Positions 1 to 9,452 of a stretch of DNA of 64,000 bases are shown piece after piece. This stretch comes from RHLJ01 sp965242845 (GTDB taxonomy: Bacteria > Bacteroidota > Rhodothermia > Balneolales > Balneolaceae), in the NCBI GenBank assembly GCA_965242845.1, contig CBDETC010000002.1, forward strand, positions 558,001 to 622,000. The letters run 5' to 3'. The notes beneath the pieces were generated by a model. That model was not told where the DNA came from, did no database searches, and saw nothing but the letters and a program-made list of their open reading frames with translations. Numbering within the stretch: position 1 is the stretch's first letter; the number at the start of each line of letters is the position of its first letter. The position numbers and the translations under genes are program-made.

Positions 1-627
1 CTTGAATCGGAAATAGAAGTTCGTCTACCTGATCCAACTATTATCCAGGAATTCGCTGAAGACCCTGATTTTAGGTATGAAGGACTCCCTGAAAACCCGG
101 ATTCTTTAAGAGACCGGTTGGTCAACCTCCTATTCCGGTGGGCTAATTTCCTGTTTGGTAACCCGGTAGGAAATTTTTTACTACGGGTTGTACTCTATGG
201 ATTTGTAATCGGTCTCGTGCTTGCAATTATAAATCAGGCAATAGGTGGTAATCTGATAAACATCTTCAATAAAAAGAAAACGGGCAATGCTTTTGACCTG
301 GCCATTCAGGAACAGCATATCGATGATATTGACCTCCAGGCTTTGCTGAACGAAGCTCTATCTAGTTCTAACTTTTCAGTTGCTACCCGATATATATATC
401 TGATCGTGCTAAAACTGTTAAACGAGAAAGAACTTATTACATGGAGTATTGAGAAAACGAATTTCGATTATGAAAGGGAGTTGTCCGGACACAGATTATC
501 CAATTCTTTTAACTCCCTCACCTATTATTATGAATATGTTGAATATGGTGATTTCAAAATAGACAAAGCTAAATTTACCCAGGTAAAAGCTTTGTATGAT
601 GATCTTCAAAATGAGTTAAGTACATGA
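1..627 (+). CDS. DUF4129 domain protein, 5'-truncated
   Basis: The reading frame is open from base 1 to the stop at 625-627, so the gene starts outside the window; the TTG at 118 is only the first start-like codon inside it. What is visible is a hydrophilic lead, one membrane segment (about FLLRVVLYGFVIGLVLAII), then a cytoplasmic helical domain ending in a pattern typical of DUF4129 (FNSLTYYYEYVEYGDF). DUF4129 proteins usually lead a MoxR-DUF58 operon and are thought to act at the envelope; the exact role is unknown. The stop overlaps the next gene's start by 4 bases (ATGA), so translation is probably coupled. Family call is by pattern and neighbourhood. Confidence 0.75.
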   Translation, partial: LESEIEVRLPDPTIIQEFAEDPDFRYEGLPENPDSLRDRLVNLLFRWANFLFGNPVGNFLLRVVLYGFVIGLVLAIINQAIGGNLINIFNKKKTGNAFDLAIQEQHIDDIDLQALLNEALSSSNFSVATRYIYLIVLKLLNEKELITWSIEKTNFDYERELSGHRLSNSFNSLTYYYEYVEYGDFKIDKAKFTQVKALYDDLQNELST

Positions 628-1823
628 AAAGAGATCAGAAATATATCATCGGGCTTATTTTGATTACCATAATACTCACTATAGTTAGGTTGGCGCAGCC
701 TAAACCTATCGATTGGTCAGAGAATTATTCTTCTACCTCTAAGATTCCCTTTGGGGCATATATTCTGAATGATTTACTAAGCATTTCTTTTGAAGGAGAA
801 GAAATCATAGTAAATAACCAGCCTATTTTTGAATCAGAATTGGACATTGATCGAAGCAATTGGATCTTCATCAATTCAGCCTTTGCAATCGATGAATTCG
901 AAACTGAAATTCTTAATGAAAAAGTAGAGGCTGGGGATAATGTATTTATTTCAGCACGAGAAATGGCAGGGCCACTTGCAGATTCCCTAAACATAGTCAT
1001 TAGCGCCTCTTTCCCTTTTATAAACCCCTCTTCAACCAGTTTGGATTCGCTTCTTTCTAATCCCGTTAATTTTACGAACCCAGCTATCAAGAAAGAATCG
1101 AACTGGGCATTCCCCCGAACTTTAACGGAATCTTACTTCATACGTCTTGATACTGCCCACACAACTATACTTGGCTATTCTGAAGATGATCAGGTGAATT
1201 TTATCCAGGTGAAACGTGGTGAAGGAAGTTATTTCATTCATTCCAATCCTTTTCTGTTTACCAACTACTTTACCCGTGATGTAGCAAATTACGATTATGC
1301 TTTCAAGGCTCTTTCTTATTTGCCCCAAAGAACTACTTATTGGGATGAATATTATAAAGCAGGACGTTTGAACCTGGCATCTCCCCTATCCTACATCACT
1401 TCTCAGAGAAATTTAAAGTGGGCCTGGTTCATCGCCCTTTTTGGAATGGTTGCATATTTGATCATCAATGCGAAACGAGCACAAAGAATTATTCCGGTAA
1501 TTCGATCTCCAAAGAACACAAGTATTGAGTTCGCTACAACCATTGCAAACCTGTATCTGAATAATGGTACTCATAAAGATATTTTCGAGAAAAAAGTGCT
1601 GTTCCTTTTCGAATACATTCGATCCAGTTTAAGAGTTTCTACCACAGATATTGATGAGCAATCACTCAGTGATATTGCTAATAGATCTGGGATAGAACTG
1701 GAAGAAATTAGTGAGCTATTTGAAGAGATAGAGGCCTATCGCCAAAAAGAACAGCTATCCGATAAAGAATTAAAACTAATCACAGAAAGAATCGACGAAT
1801 TCTATAAACACTCTCAGCGATGA
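624..1823 (+). CDS. DUF4350 domain membrane protein
   Basis: A 399-residue protein with an N-terminal membrane helix (about residues 8-24), a periplasmic-type domain of about 240 residues and a second helix near residues 266-284 (WAWFIALFGMVAYLII), followed by a charged cytoplasmic tail of about 110 residues. This topology, with the position between a DUF4129 protein and MoxR, matches the DUF4350 family, which resembles GATase-like domains without known activity. Both ends overlap neighbours by 4 bases, indicating one transcript. Function is not established; by context it is a membrane partner of the MoxR ATPase. Confidence 0.75.
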   Translation: MKRDQKYIIGLILITIILTIVRLAQPKPIDWSENYSSTSKIPFGAYILNDLLSISFEGEEIIVNNQPIFESELDIDRSNWIFINSAFAIDEFETEILNEKVEAGDNVFISAREMAGPLADSLNIVISASFPFINPSSTSLDSLLSNPVNFTNPAIKKESNWAFPRTLTESYFIRLDTAHTTILGYSEDDQVNFIQVKRGEGSYFIHSNPFLFTNYFTRDVANYDYAFKALSYLPQRTTYWDEYYKAGRLNLASPLSYITSQRNLKWAWFIALFGMVAYLIINAKRAQRIIPVIRSPKNTSIEFATTIANLYLNNGTHKDIFEKKVLFLFEYIRSSLRVSTTDIDEQSLSDIANRSGIELEEISELFEEIEAYRQKEQLSDKELKLITERIDEFYKHSQR

Positions 1824-2845
1824 ATGAAGATTTAACCCAACCGTCACCAGAACAGAGCTCAGTTAATGAGCCTAATGCAGCATTCAAAAACAGACTTGAT
1901 CTTTCAGGACTCCAGGAAATTGTATCAAAAATCCGGGAAGAAATCCGAAAAGTAATTGTCGGCCAAAATGAGATGGTCGATTTACTCATTTGTGGCCTCC
2001 TCGCTAATGGGCATTTATTGATTGAAGGGGTTCCAGGTGTTGCAAAAACCCTTTCCGTTCGCTTGCTGGCAAAGACAATCAATACTGGATTTTCCCGTAT
2101 TCAATTCACTCCCGATCTCATGCCTGCTGATATTATTGGAACGAGTGTATTTAATGCCAAAACCACCGATTTCGAGTTCAGACAAGGACCTGTCTTTTCC
2201 AACATTGTACTCATTGATGAGATTAATCGGGCCCCTGCCAAAACTCAGTCTGCTTTGTTTGAGGTAATGCAGGAACGACAAATAACAGTAGATGGAACTA
2301 CCTATCCAATGGATGCTCCTTTTACTGTGATCGCTACCCAAAACCCGATTGAGCATGAAGGGACTTATCGATTACCCGAAGCTCAATTGGATCGATTCCT
2401 TTTCAAAATAGAAGTAGGCTATCCTTCTCTTGAAGATGAGGTTGCCATCTTAAATGGAAGTTACGAACGCAAGACAGAATCAGATTTAGCCCAGGTCAAT
2501 CCAGTTGTCGCTTCAGAAGAATTGATTAAGCAAAGAGAACTGGTTACTGAAGTTCATGTTGAGCCTCAGCTCATGGAGTACATTGCTAAAATCGTACAGG
2601 AAACCAGGAACTCCAGTTCCATTTCGATTGGAGCTTCACCTCGTGCATCGGTATATCTGATGCGAGCTGCTCAAGCCTGGGCAACCATGCAAAACCGGGA
2701 TTTTATCACTCCTGAAGATGTGAAGTATGTGGTCGCTCCCGCTTTAAAACACCGAATCACCCTTACACCTGAAAAGGAAATGGAAGGAGTAGAACCCGAA
2801 ACGGTACTAAAACAACTCGCAGATAAAATAGAAGTGCCCCGATAG
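1820..2845 (+). CDS. MoxR family AAA+ ATPase
   Basis: A 341-residue AAA+ protein. Walker A GVPGVAKT is at residues 70-77, Walker B VLIDEINR at about 130-137, followed by the MoxR-typical AKTQSALFEVMQERQ stretch, sensor 1 (ATQNPIEHEGTYRLPEAQLDRF) and a C-terminal lid with SPRAS. MoxR ATPases act as chaperones that help assemble or activate VWA-containing partners. Here the partner is presumably the DUF58 protein encoded next, whose GTG start overlaps this stop by one base. The start overlaps the DUF4350 stop by 4 bases. The family assignment is secure; the client is inferred from context. Confidence 0.93.
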   Translation: MNEDLTQPSPEQSSVNEPNAAFKNRLDLSGLQEIVSKIREEIRKVIVGQNEMVDLLICGLLANGHLLIEGVPGVAKTLSVRLLAKTINTGFSRIQFTPDLMPADIIGTSVFNAKTTDFEFRQGPVFSNIVLIDEINRAPAKTQSALFEVMQERQITVDGTTYPMDAPFTVIATQNPIEHEGTYRLPEAQLDRFLFKIEVGYPSLEDEVAILNGSYERKTESDLAQVNPVVASEELIKQRELVTEVHVEPQLMEYIAKIVQETRNSSSISIGASPRASVYLMRAAQAWATMQNRDFITPEDVKYVVAPALKHRITLTPEKEMEGVEPETVLKQLADKIEVPR

Positions 2846-4173
2846 TGAATTTCTTTAAGAGCTTTTTTGCTACATCTCGCTTCTTTTTAGCACTTGCTAT
2901 CACCAGTGCGAGTTATGCTCTTGGATTTTTCTATACCACCTTCGAGGTACTCGGAGACCTTCTGTTTCTGATTGTAGGACTATCTTTCTTCACAGACCTG
3001 CTTCTCCTTTATTCCCGTTCTGGTTTTGAAGCAGAAAGAATTTCTCCTCAGCGCTTATCCAACGGAGATGAAAATACCATTCGCATTAAAGCGTCCTCTT
3101 CCTACCCGTTTTTTATTAGCTGTTCTATCGTCGATGAAATACCTCATCAGTTCCAGATTCGGAATTTTGAGATTAAATCCACTTTTGAAAAAAACTCCGG
3201 AAAGGAATTCACATACAATCTCAGGCCTACTGTTCGCGGAGAATTCGATTTTGGAAGCATAAATGCATTCATCACCTCCAAAATCGGCTTTATAAGAAGG
3301 AAGTATGTATTTCCTCAACCTGAGAAACTGCCCGTTTATCCTTCCTTTATTCAAATGAGAAAGTTTGAACTGTATGCCATTTCAAACCGACTTTCTGATA
3401 TAGGAATTAAAAAAATTCGGCGACTTGGTCATACCATGGAGTTCGATCAGATTAAAGAATATGTACGTGGTGATGATGTCCGATCTATAAACTGGAAAGC
3501 AACTGCTCGCTCCCAAAATCTCATGGTAAACCAATACCAGGACGAGCGTTCTCAACAGGTAGTCAATGTCATTGATATGGGGAGAGTAATGAAACTGCCC
3601 TTTGACGGAATGACTTTGTTTGAATATGCGATTAATACCAGCCTGGTTATTTCAAATATCTCCCTCATCAAAGACGATAAAGCGGGGCTGATTACTTTCT
3701 CTAATAAAGACTCTGTGGTAGTTAGACCGGAGAAGAAGCGTACTCATGTCCGAAAAATTCAGGAGGCTCTATATAAGCTGGACACCAATTTCCTGGAATC
3801 AGATTATGAACGACTCGTGGTTACGCTTCGCTCTCATTTGAACCAGCGAAGCCTGGTTCTACTCTATACCAACTTCGAGACCTTTTCTTCCATGGAGCGT
3901 CAGCTCCCTTATTTACAGCGAATAGCCAGAGATCACTTACTCGTTACCATCTTCTTTGAGAATACCGAGCTTACTTCCTTACTGGAAAGAAACTCAGAGA
4001 ATATTGGAGACATCTATACCAAGACAGTAGCTGAGAAATTCAGCTTTGAAAAGAAGCAGATCGTGAAGTCTCTCACCCAACATGGAATTCATTCTATTCT
4101 TACCCCGCCTAAAGAACTTTCTGTAAATGCGATCAATAAATACCTGGAGTTGAAGGCAAGAGGGTTGATCTAG
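2845..4173 (+). CDS. DUF58 domain protein (VWA-like)
   Basis: A 442-residue protein starting with GTG that overlaps the preceding TAG stop by one base. Two hydrophobic N-terminal helices (about residues 8-50) suggest membrane anchoring. The central part carries the DUF58 hallmark, residues reading GDDVRSINWKATAR, about halfway along, followed by a VWA-like Rossmann region (VVNVIDMGRVM). DUF58 proteins accompany MoxR ATPases in many bacteria; for BatA-like systems a role in envelope stress is proposed, but no biochemical function is assigned. It is the last gene of the four-gene operon; a palindromic repeat follows. Confidence 0.9.
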   Translation: MNFFKSFFATSRFFLALAITSASYALGFFYTTFEVLGDLLFLIVGLSFFTDLLLLYSRSGFEAERISPQRLSNGDENTIRIKASSSYPFFISCSIVDEIPHQFQIRNFEIKSTFEKNSGKEFTYNLRPTVRGEFDFGSINAFITSKIGFIRRKYVFPQPEKLPVYPSFIQMRKFELYAISNRLSDIGIKKIRRLGHTMEFDQIKEYVRGDDVRSINWKATARSQNLMVNQYQDERSQQVVNVIDMGRVMKLPFDGMTLFEYAINTSLVISNISLIKDDKAGLITFSNKDSVVVRPEKKRTHVRKIQEALYKLDTNFLESDYERLVVTLRSHLNQRSLVLLYTNFETFSSMERQLPYLQRIARDHLLVTIFFENTELTSLLERNSENIGDIYTKTVAEKFSFEKKQIVKSLTQHGIHSILTPPKELSVNAINKYLELKARGLI

Positions 4174-4202
4174 GGTCGTAAACTGTACAAACACCCCAAA
4201 GG

Positions 4203-4276
4203 GTCATCCTGAGGCTACCGCCGAAGGATCTAATTGGATATTCGTTCAGATCCTTCGCAAGTATGCTCAGGATGAC
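4203..4276. repeat. Dispersed palindromic repeat, copy A
   Basis: Outer arms GTCATCCTGAG (4203-4213) and CTCAGGATGAC (4266-4276) are perfect inverted repeats. Inner arms CGAAGGATCT (4222-4231) and AGATCCTTCG (4249-4258) are also perfect. It lies between two convergent gene ends and could fold as a transcription-ending hairpin, although no T-run follows. Related copies occur at 16752 and, with different arms, at 18253, 35247, 39869, 41331 and 45289. Confidence 0.85.
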
Positions 4277-4303
4277 GTTCTGAAAGGATATCGGAGGGAA
4301 TCC

Positions 4304-6724
4304 CTAATAAATCTCAGGGAACTTCTCAGGCTCGCATTCTCTCATCATATCATATACCTCATCGAAGATGTCTTCCGCATTAGGCTTGCTGAAGTAATCT
4401 CCATCCGAAGCATAAGCAGGCCTGTGTTCTTTTGCGGTTAAACAACGAGGCTCAGAATCTAAGCAGAAATAACCTCTTTGCTCCTGGAGTATATGATGTA
4501 GGATAAAGGCAGAAGCTCCACCAGGTACATCCTCATCAACAATAAGCAGGCGATTGGTTTTCTTTACCGACTCAACGATAGAATGGTTGATATCGAAAGG
4601 CATAAGCGTTCTTACATCAATCAGCTCTGCTGAAATACCTACTTCTTCCAGTTGAGGAAGCACAGAGGAAATTATATTCAACGTAGATCCATAAGAAACG
4701 ATGGTAATATCGGTTCCTTCATTCAACACTTCAGGAATACCTAATGGAGTGGTAAAATCTCCCACATTCGTTGGCTGTGGTTCTTTGAGTCGGTAACCGT
4801 TTAATGGCTCAATAACTATGGCAGGATCATCTCCTTTCAATAAGGTATTATAGAAACCAGCAGCTTCGGTAAGGTTTCTTGGAACACATAAATGAATTCC
4901 ACGAGCACCACCTAGAATAACTCCCATCGGAGAACCAGAATGCCAGATTCCTTCTAGTCTATGACCTCGAGTTCTTACAATAACTGGGGCTGTTTGCCCT
5001 CCTTTGGTTCTATATCTTAATGAAGCCAGGTCATCACTCAATACATAGAAACAGTAGAGCAAATAATCCAGGTACTGAATCTCAGCAATCGGTCTTAGAC
5101 CACGAAGTGCCATCCCGATTCCCTGTCCAAGAATAGTTGCTTCACGAATTCCGGTATCAGAAACACGAAGCCGTCCAAATTTCTCCTGAAGACCTTCCAG
5201 ACCTTTATTTACATCACCAAGAGCACCAACATCTTCTCCAAAAGTGAGAACCTGAGGGTGCTCTTCAAATATCTTATCAAAATTATCCCGAACGATAATT
5301 CTTCCATCTACCATATCTGGTTTTTCGGGATAGGCCGGAGCAACATGTTCAACATTAAGTGGTGATTTTGAAGTCTCACTTAATAAATGAGAGTTGTATC
5401 GGTCTTCATTGATTGGCTTAATTTCATTCAACCAATCCAATAGCTCTTTTCTCGATGTACTCTCAGAACCTACTGTAAACCTGACTGCTTTTTTAGCCAC
5501 AGGTATGATATCCTTTCTAATCGCATTAGGAATGATCTTCATTTTCTTGATCAATCCTTCCAATCGAGTATCGCCAGTTTCTTCGAAAAGAGTAGAAACT
5601 CTTTCTAATACAAAAGCCTTCTCTTCCTTCATTGGTGAGATATAGGCCTCCCAGGCTTCTGCTCTGGCTTTCGTTACTTCTTGAAGAGCTTCTGTTTCAA
5701 TTTGATCGAGATCTGCTTCGGTAGCAATCTTCTTCGCGAGAATCCACTTCCTCAATTGCTCTAAGCAGCAATATTCAACTTCCCACTCAAGACGTTCCTT
5801 TGACTTGTATCGCTCATGAGAACCTGATGTGGAATGACCCTGAGGCTGAGTTACTTCTTCAACATGAACAAGAACGGGAACGTGCTCCGTACGGGCAATC
5901 TCAGCTGCTTTTTCATAGGTTTTGATGAGATCCTGATAATCCCATGCTTTTACTTTTAGAATTTCATAGCCAGCTTCATCTTCTGTTCGCTGAAATCCAG
6001 CCAGGATTTTCGAAATACTTCCCTTTGTGGTTTGATATTCTTTAGGAACTGAGATTCCATATCCATCATCCCAAACCGACATTACAAAAGGAAGCTGCAT
6101 AACACCAATTGCATTGATAGCTTCCCAGAATACCCCTTCTGATGTACTTGCATCTCCGATGGTACCAAACGCTACTTCATTTCCACCATTCGAAAATTTC
6201 TTCCACTCTCCTTTATGAAGGGCTTTATTCTCCCTGTACACTTTTGAAGCCTGAGCAAGACCAACCAGACGGGCCATTTGTCCAGCTGTGGGAGATATAT
6301 CAGATGAAGTGTTTTTTGATTTGGTCTGATCAATCCAGTTGCCCTCTTCATCAATTAATCGCGTGGCAAAATGGGAGTTCATTTGTCGCCCTGCGGAGTA
6401 TGGATCAGCCTTTTCGTCTGGATGAGCATATAGCTGAGCAAAGAATTGATTGATGCTCATCTCACCAATTGCCATCATAAACGTTTGGTCTCGATAATAT
6501 CCGGATCTAAAATCACCGTTTCTAAATACCTTCGCCAAAGCTATTTGCGGAATCTCTTTCCCATCCCCAAAAATCCCAAACTTTGCTTTACCGGAAAGCA
6601 CTTCCTTACGGCCAGCCAAAGACATATACCGACTTACCCAACCTAAACGGAAATCATTAAGCACTTCTTTTTTTTGTGCTTTTGTGAAGGTTTTTCGGGT
6701 ATTTGGTGCCTTAACCTCAGCCAT
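4304..6724 (-). CDS. 2-oxoacid dehydrogenase E1, fused alpha-beta
   Basis: An 806-residue thiamine-diphosphate enzyme with the E1-alpha half (about 1-400) and E1-beta half (about 470-806) in one chain. The ThDP motif begins with GDAS at residue 190 and ends in a DDGYGISVP stretch (219-227). The beta half contains GEDVGALGDVNKGLEGL and the C-terminal transketolase domain (DVRTLMPFD). This fused form is common in Bacteroidota and related phyla and is usually annotated as branched-chain or pyruvate dehydrogenase E1, working with E2 and E3 in the cytoplasm. No E2 or E3 is in the window, so the substrate cannot be fixed. The N-terminus MAEVKAPNTRKTF is an ATG start. Confidence 0.9.
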   Translation of the reverse strand: MAEVKAPNTRKTFTKAQKKEVLNDFRLGWVSRYMSLAGRKEVLSGKAKFGIFGDGKEIPQIALAKVFRNGDFRSGYYRDQTFMMAIGEMSINQFFAQLYAHPDEKADPYSAGRQMNSHFATRLIDEEGNWIDQTKSKNTSSDISPTAGQMARLVGLAQASKVYRENKALHKGEWKKFSNGGNEVAFGTIGDASTSEGVFWEAINAIGVMQLPFVMSVWDDGYGISVPKEYQTTKGSISKILAGFQRTEDEAGYEILKVKAWDYQDLIKTYEKAAEIARTEHVPVLVHVEEVTQPQGHSTSGSHERYKSKERLEWEVEYCCLEQLRKWILAKKIATEADLDQIETEALQEVTKARAEAWEAYISPMKEEKAFVLERVSTLFEETGDTRLEGLIKKMKIIPNAIRKDIIPVAKKAVRFTVGSESTSRKELLDWLNEIKPINEDRYNSHLLSETSKSPLNVEHVAPAYPEKPDMVDGRIIVRDNFDKIFEEHPQVLTFGEDVGALGDVNKGLEGLQEKFGRLRVSDTGIREATILGQGIGMALRGLRPIAEIQYLDYLLYCFYVLSDDLASLRYRTKGGQTAPVIVRTRGHRLEGIWHSGSPMGVILGGARGIHLCVPRNLTEAAGFYNTLLKGDDPAIVIEPLNGYRLKEPQPTNVGDFTTPLGIPEVLNEGTDITIVSYGSTLNIISSVLPQLEEVGISAELIDVRTLMPFDINHSIVESVKKTNRLLIVDEDVPGGASAFILHHILQEQRGYFCLDSEPRCLTAKEHRPAYASDGDYFSKPNAEDIFDEVYDMMRECEPEKFPEIY

Positions 6725-6860
6725 AGTTTAGTGTTTAGAATTTGGATTTTTTTGCCTCTCAGAAAGGGCTTCCAATATAATGGAATCAATGGTTTTTATA
6801 AAGTGATTAAACCGTTAAATCTGGTAATAACACCTCTTGAAAAACCTTATAAATATTGCA

Positions 6861-6887
6861 TTTACCGATTACTCTTTATTCGGTAAA
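6861..6887 (-). terminator. Hairpin across the fumC stop
   Basis: TTTACCGA (6861-6868) and TCGGTAAA (6880-6887) form a perfect 8-bp inverted repeat whose loop contains the fumC stop codon. On the fumC strand the stem is followed by an AT-rich run. It may end or stabilise the fumC transcript; the lack of a clean U-tract makes it a weak intrinsic terminator. Confidence 0.35.
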
Positions 6888-8267
6888 TCCTCCCTTTGTC
6901 ATCTTCATTGGGTCTAATGCCTGATCCAGTTCCTCATCAGACAAGTCGGTCATTTCTTTAGCTACATCTTTAAGCGGACGATTTTCAGCAAATGCTTTTT
7001 TAGCGATTTTTGCTGCAAGATCGTACCCAATAATAGGATTCAATGCGGTAACCAAAATTGGATTTCTCCCCACCATATCTGCAATTACATCCTCTTTAAC
7101 CGTCAGCCTTGACACCGAGCGATCAGCCAAATTCCTTGCTGTATTGGCAAGTATGCGAATAGATTCTAACAGATTATGAGCTACTACCGGAAGCATTACA
7201 TTTAATTCAAAATTACCGGATTGACCAGCAATGGTGATGGTAGCGTCATTTCCAATAACCTGTGCACAGACCATCGTGGTGGCTTCCTCAATTACCGGAT
7301 TTACTTTGCCGGGCATAATAGAAGAACCTGGTTGTAATGCTGCTAGTTGGATTTCACCGATTCCGCTATTCGGTCCGGAGTTCATCCATCGTAAATCATT
7401 GGCGATTTTCAATAAGCTAACGGCAATGGTCTTTAGTTGCGCACTTAACTCTACCGGTGCATCTACTGTTGATTGCGCTTCAAAATGGTTTTCAGCTTCA
7501 ACAAAGTCTTCTCCCGTTAATTCAGATACTTTCCGTGCAAACTGATTTCCAAATTCAGGATGTGTATTAATTCCCGTACCAACAGCAGTACCGCCTTGAG
7601 GTAACTCTTTTAGTCTTTCGAGTGCAGCTTCAACTCTGGCAATACCAAGTTCTACCTGACGGGCATAGCCTCCAAACTCCTGCTCTATGGTTACAGGCAT
7701 TGCATCCATAAGGTGGGTTCTTCCTGTCTTAACTACATTGGCATATTCTTTTCCTTTGCTTAGAAAAGTATCTTTTAGGTGAGTTAGAGCTGGAATAAGA
7801 TTTTCTTTCACTGATAAAAGAGAAGAAATACGAATCGCCGTTGGGATTACATCATTTGAACTCTGTCCAAAATTTACATGATCATTGGGGTGGATATGTA
7901 CATCAGTATTCCCCTTTTTCTCATTGGCTAAATGACTGATCACCTCATTCGTATTCATATTACTGGAAGTTCCTGAACCCGTCTGGAAAATATCGATTAC
8001 AAACTCCTTGTCGTGTTTACCATCGATAACTTCCTGGGCAGCCTTATCAATTGCTTCTACTACTCCTGGCTCAACCAATCCCAGGTTTCCATTTACCAGT
8101 GCCGCAGCTTTTTTGACATATCCTAAGGCCTGGATAAACTCCCTGCTGAATTTTATTCCGCTTATCGGAAAGTTATCATAAGCTCTTTGAGTTTGAGCTC
8201 CATATAAAGCGTTTGCAGGGACTTTAATTTCTCCCATAGAATCTTTTTCGATTCGAAAATCACTCAT
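6876..8267 (-). CDS. fumC: Fumarate hydratase, class II
   Basis: A 463-residue member of the fumarase/aspartase superfamily, which in the TCA cycle interconverts fumarate and malate. Visible signatures are the substrate-site region GSGTSSNMNTNEV, TGRTHLMDAMPVT (catalytic His region), GGTAVGTGINTHPEFG, and the family signature GSSIMPGKVNPV. The length is standard for the homotetrameric, iron-independent class II enzyme. The variant SGPNSGIGEIQLAALQPGSSIMPGK is like actinobacterial FumC rather than aspartase, which supports the fumarase call. It lies 151 bases upstream, in gene order, of the E1 dehydrogenase, and 52 bases downstream of the ceramide synthase-like gene on the same strand. Confidence 0.93.
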   Translation of the reverse strand: MSDFRIEKDSMGEIKVPANALYGAQTQRAYDNFPISGIKFSREFIQALGYVKKAAALVNGNLGLVEPGVVEAIDKAAQEVIDGKHDKEFVIDIFQTGSGTSSNMNTNEVISHLANEKKGNTDVHIHPNDHVNFGQSSNDVIPTAIRISSLLSVKENLIPALTHLKDTFLSKGKEYANVVKTGRTHLMDAMPVTIEQEFGGYARQVELGIARVEAALERLKELPQGGTAVGTGINTHPEFGNQFARKVSELTGEDFVEAENHFEAQSTVDAPVELSAQLKTIAVSLLKIANDLRWMNSGPNSGIGEIQLAALQPGSSIMPGKVNPVIEEATTMVCAQVIGNDATITIAGQSGNFELNVMLPVVAHNLLESIRILANTARNLADRSVSRLTVKEDVIADMVGRNPILVTALNPIIGYDLAAKIAKKAFAENRPLKDVAKEMTDLSDEELDQALDPMKMTKGGFTE

Positions 8268-8319
8268 AGTAATATCTCTTTTTCGCAGTTCAACTAAAGG
8301 TAAGGAAGTGTGCCTTTAA

Positions 8320-9444
8320 TTAGGCTAATTTCTTTGAATACATCCGATAGGTTTTATCTAACCTGGCCCCGATTTTTTCTGCTGTACGAATCATCTCCTG
8401 GTTGTTCCCAAGCACCCAGCTCAGTTCTGATTCTGTATAGCCTTTACCCAGTCCCTTCTCAATCGCTGCCTGGTGAAGCATGGCATCAATACCGCGACCT
8501 TGTACTTCAGGAAGTACTCCCATCAATGCCGTTCTAAATCTCTTGATTTTACGCTTACCAAAAAGCATTCTAAAAATCCCAAATGGAAACAGATTCCCAT
8601 TCATTTTTTTGAATAAAATATTCAAATCGGGTATCCCTACTGAAAATGCTACTGGCTTTCCATCGATTTCAGCTATGTGTGCAAAATCAGGATCGAGAAT
8701 CATTTTGAAATCCTGAGCGGTAGCAGCAAGCTCCTCTTTGGTAAGTGGAAGAAATCCCCAATTATGCTTCCATGTTTCATTATAGATAGCACGGATAATC
8801 TCTACTTCCTGATCCATTTTTTTGAGGACAACTGGTCGGATTACCAGTCCAGGATTTCTCCTCAGTACAATTTGTTTTGCCCGCTCAACTCTATCAAGAG
8901 CAACACTATCCTTATCTACAAGATAGGCGAGTAAATCCATTTCCTGTTCATACCCAGCCGCAGTTACTAGCTTTTCATAATAGGGCTTTGAATAGGGCAT
9001 CAGTACATATGGATTTTTTTCAAAGCCATCGACAAGAAAGCCAATCATATCCATCATTCCCGGACTTGCAGGCCCTAAAACATCCTCAACGCCTTTCTCT
9101 TTCAACCAATCTTCAGCAACTCGAAGAAGTAAGTTTGCTGTGGGTTGATGATCTATACATTCGAAAAAACCGAAATGACCGGTTTTACGCCCATGATACT
9201 CATTGAAGCGATGGTCGACGACAGCAGAAATCCTGCCGGCTGTCTTACCATTATGCTCTGCTATGAATAGAGCAATCTCTGCGTTTTTAAAGAATGGATT
9301 CTTATCTGGATTGATAAGCTTTTTTTGATCCATCCTGAGTGGAGGAACAAAGTATTTATCATCTTTATAATGATCATACTGAAATTCCAGGAATTTCTTC
9401 TTTTCCTCATCGGTATTAACGAAGGTAACTCCGCTGGTGCTCAT
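8320..9444 (-). CDS. GNAT-fold acyltransferase, probable bacterial ceramide synthase
   Basis: A 374-residue protein with two GNAT-like parts: an N-terminal region with IALFIAEHNGKTAGRISAV and a C-terminal acetyltransferase core with LMGVLPEVQGRGIDAMLHQ, the acyl-CoA pyrophosphate-binding type motif. This matches the large GNAT proteins related to E. coli YghO. In Caulobacter, a protein of this type (bCerS) acylates the sphingoid base to make ceramide. The gene is 8 bases after the serine palmitoyltransferase gene on the same strand, which strongly suggests the same job here. What is seen is the fold and linkage; the ceramide synthase activity is inferred. Confidence 0.75.
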   Translation of the reverse strand: MSTSGVTFVNTDEEKKKFLEFQYDHYKDDKYFVPPLRMDQKKLINPDKNPFFKNAEIALFIAEHNGKTAGRISAVVDHRFNEYHGRKTGHFGFFECIDHQPTANLLLRVAEDWLKEKGVEDVLGPASPGMMDMIGFLVDGFEKNPYVLMPYSKPYYEKLVTAAGYEQEMDLLAYLVDKDSVALDRVERAKQIVLRRNPGLVIRPVVLKKMDQEVEIIRAIYNETWKHNWGFLPLTKEELAATAQDFKMILDPDFAHIAEIDGKPVAFSVGIPDLNILFKKMNGNLFPFGIFRMLFGKRKIKRFRTALMGVLPEVQGRGIDAMLHQAAIEKGLGKGYTESELSWVLGNNQEMIRTAEKIGARLDKTYRMYSKKLA

Positions 9445-9452
9445 GCCAGAGT

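Noticed and set aside
6172..6354. Small open frames within the E1 gene
   Set aside because: They are alternate-frame shadows of the E1 reading frame with no start signal of their own.
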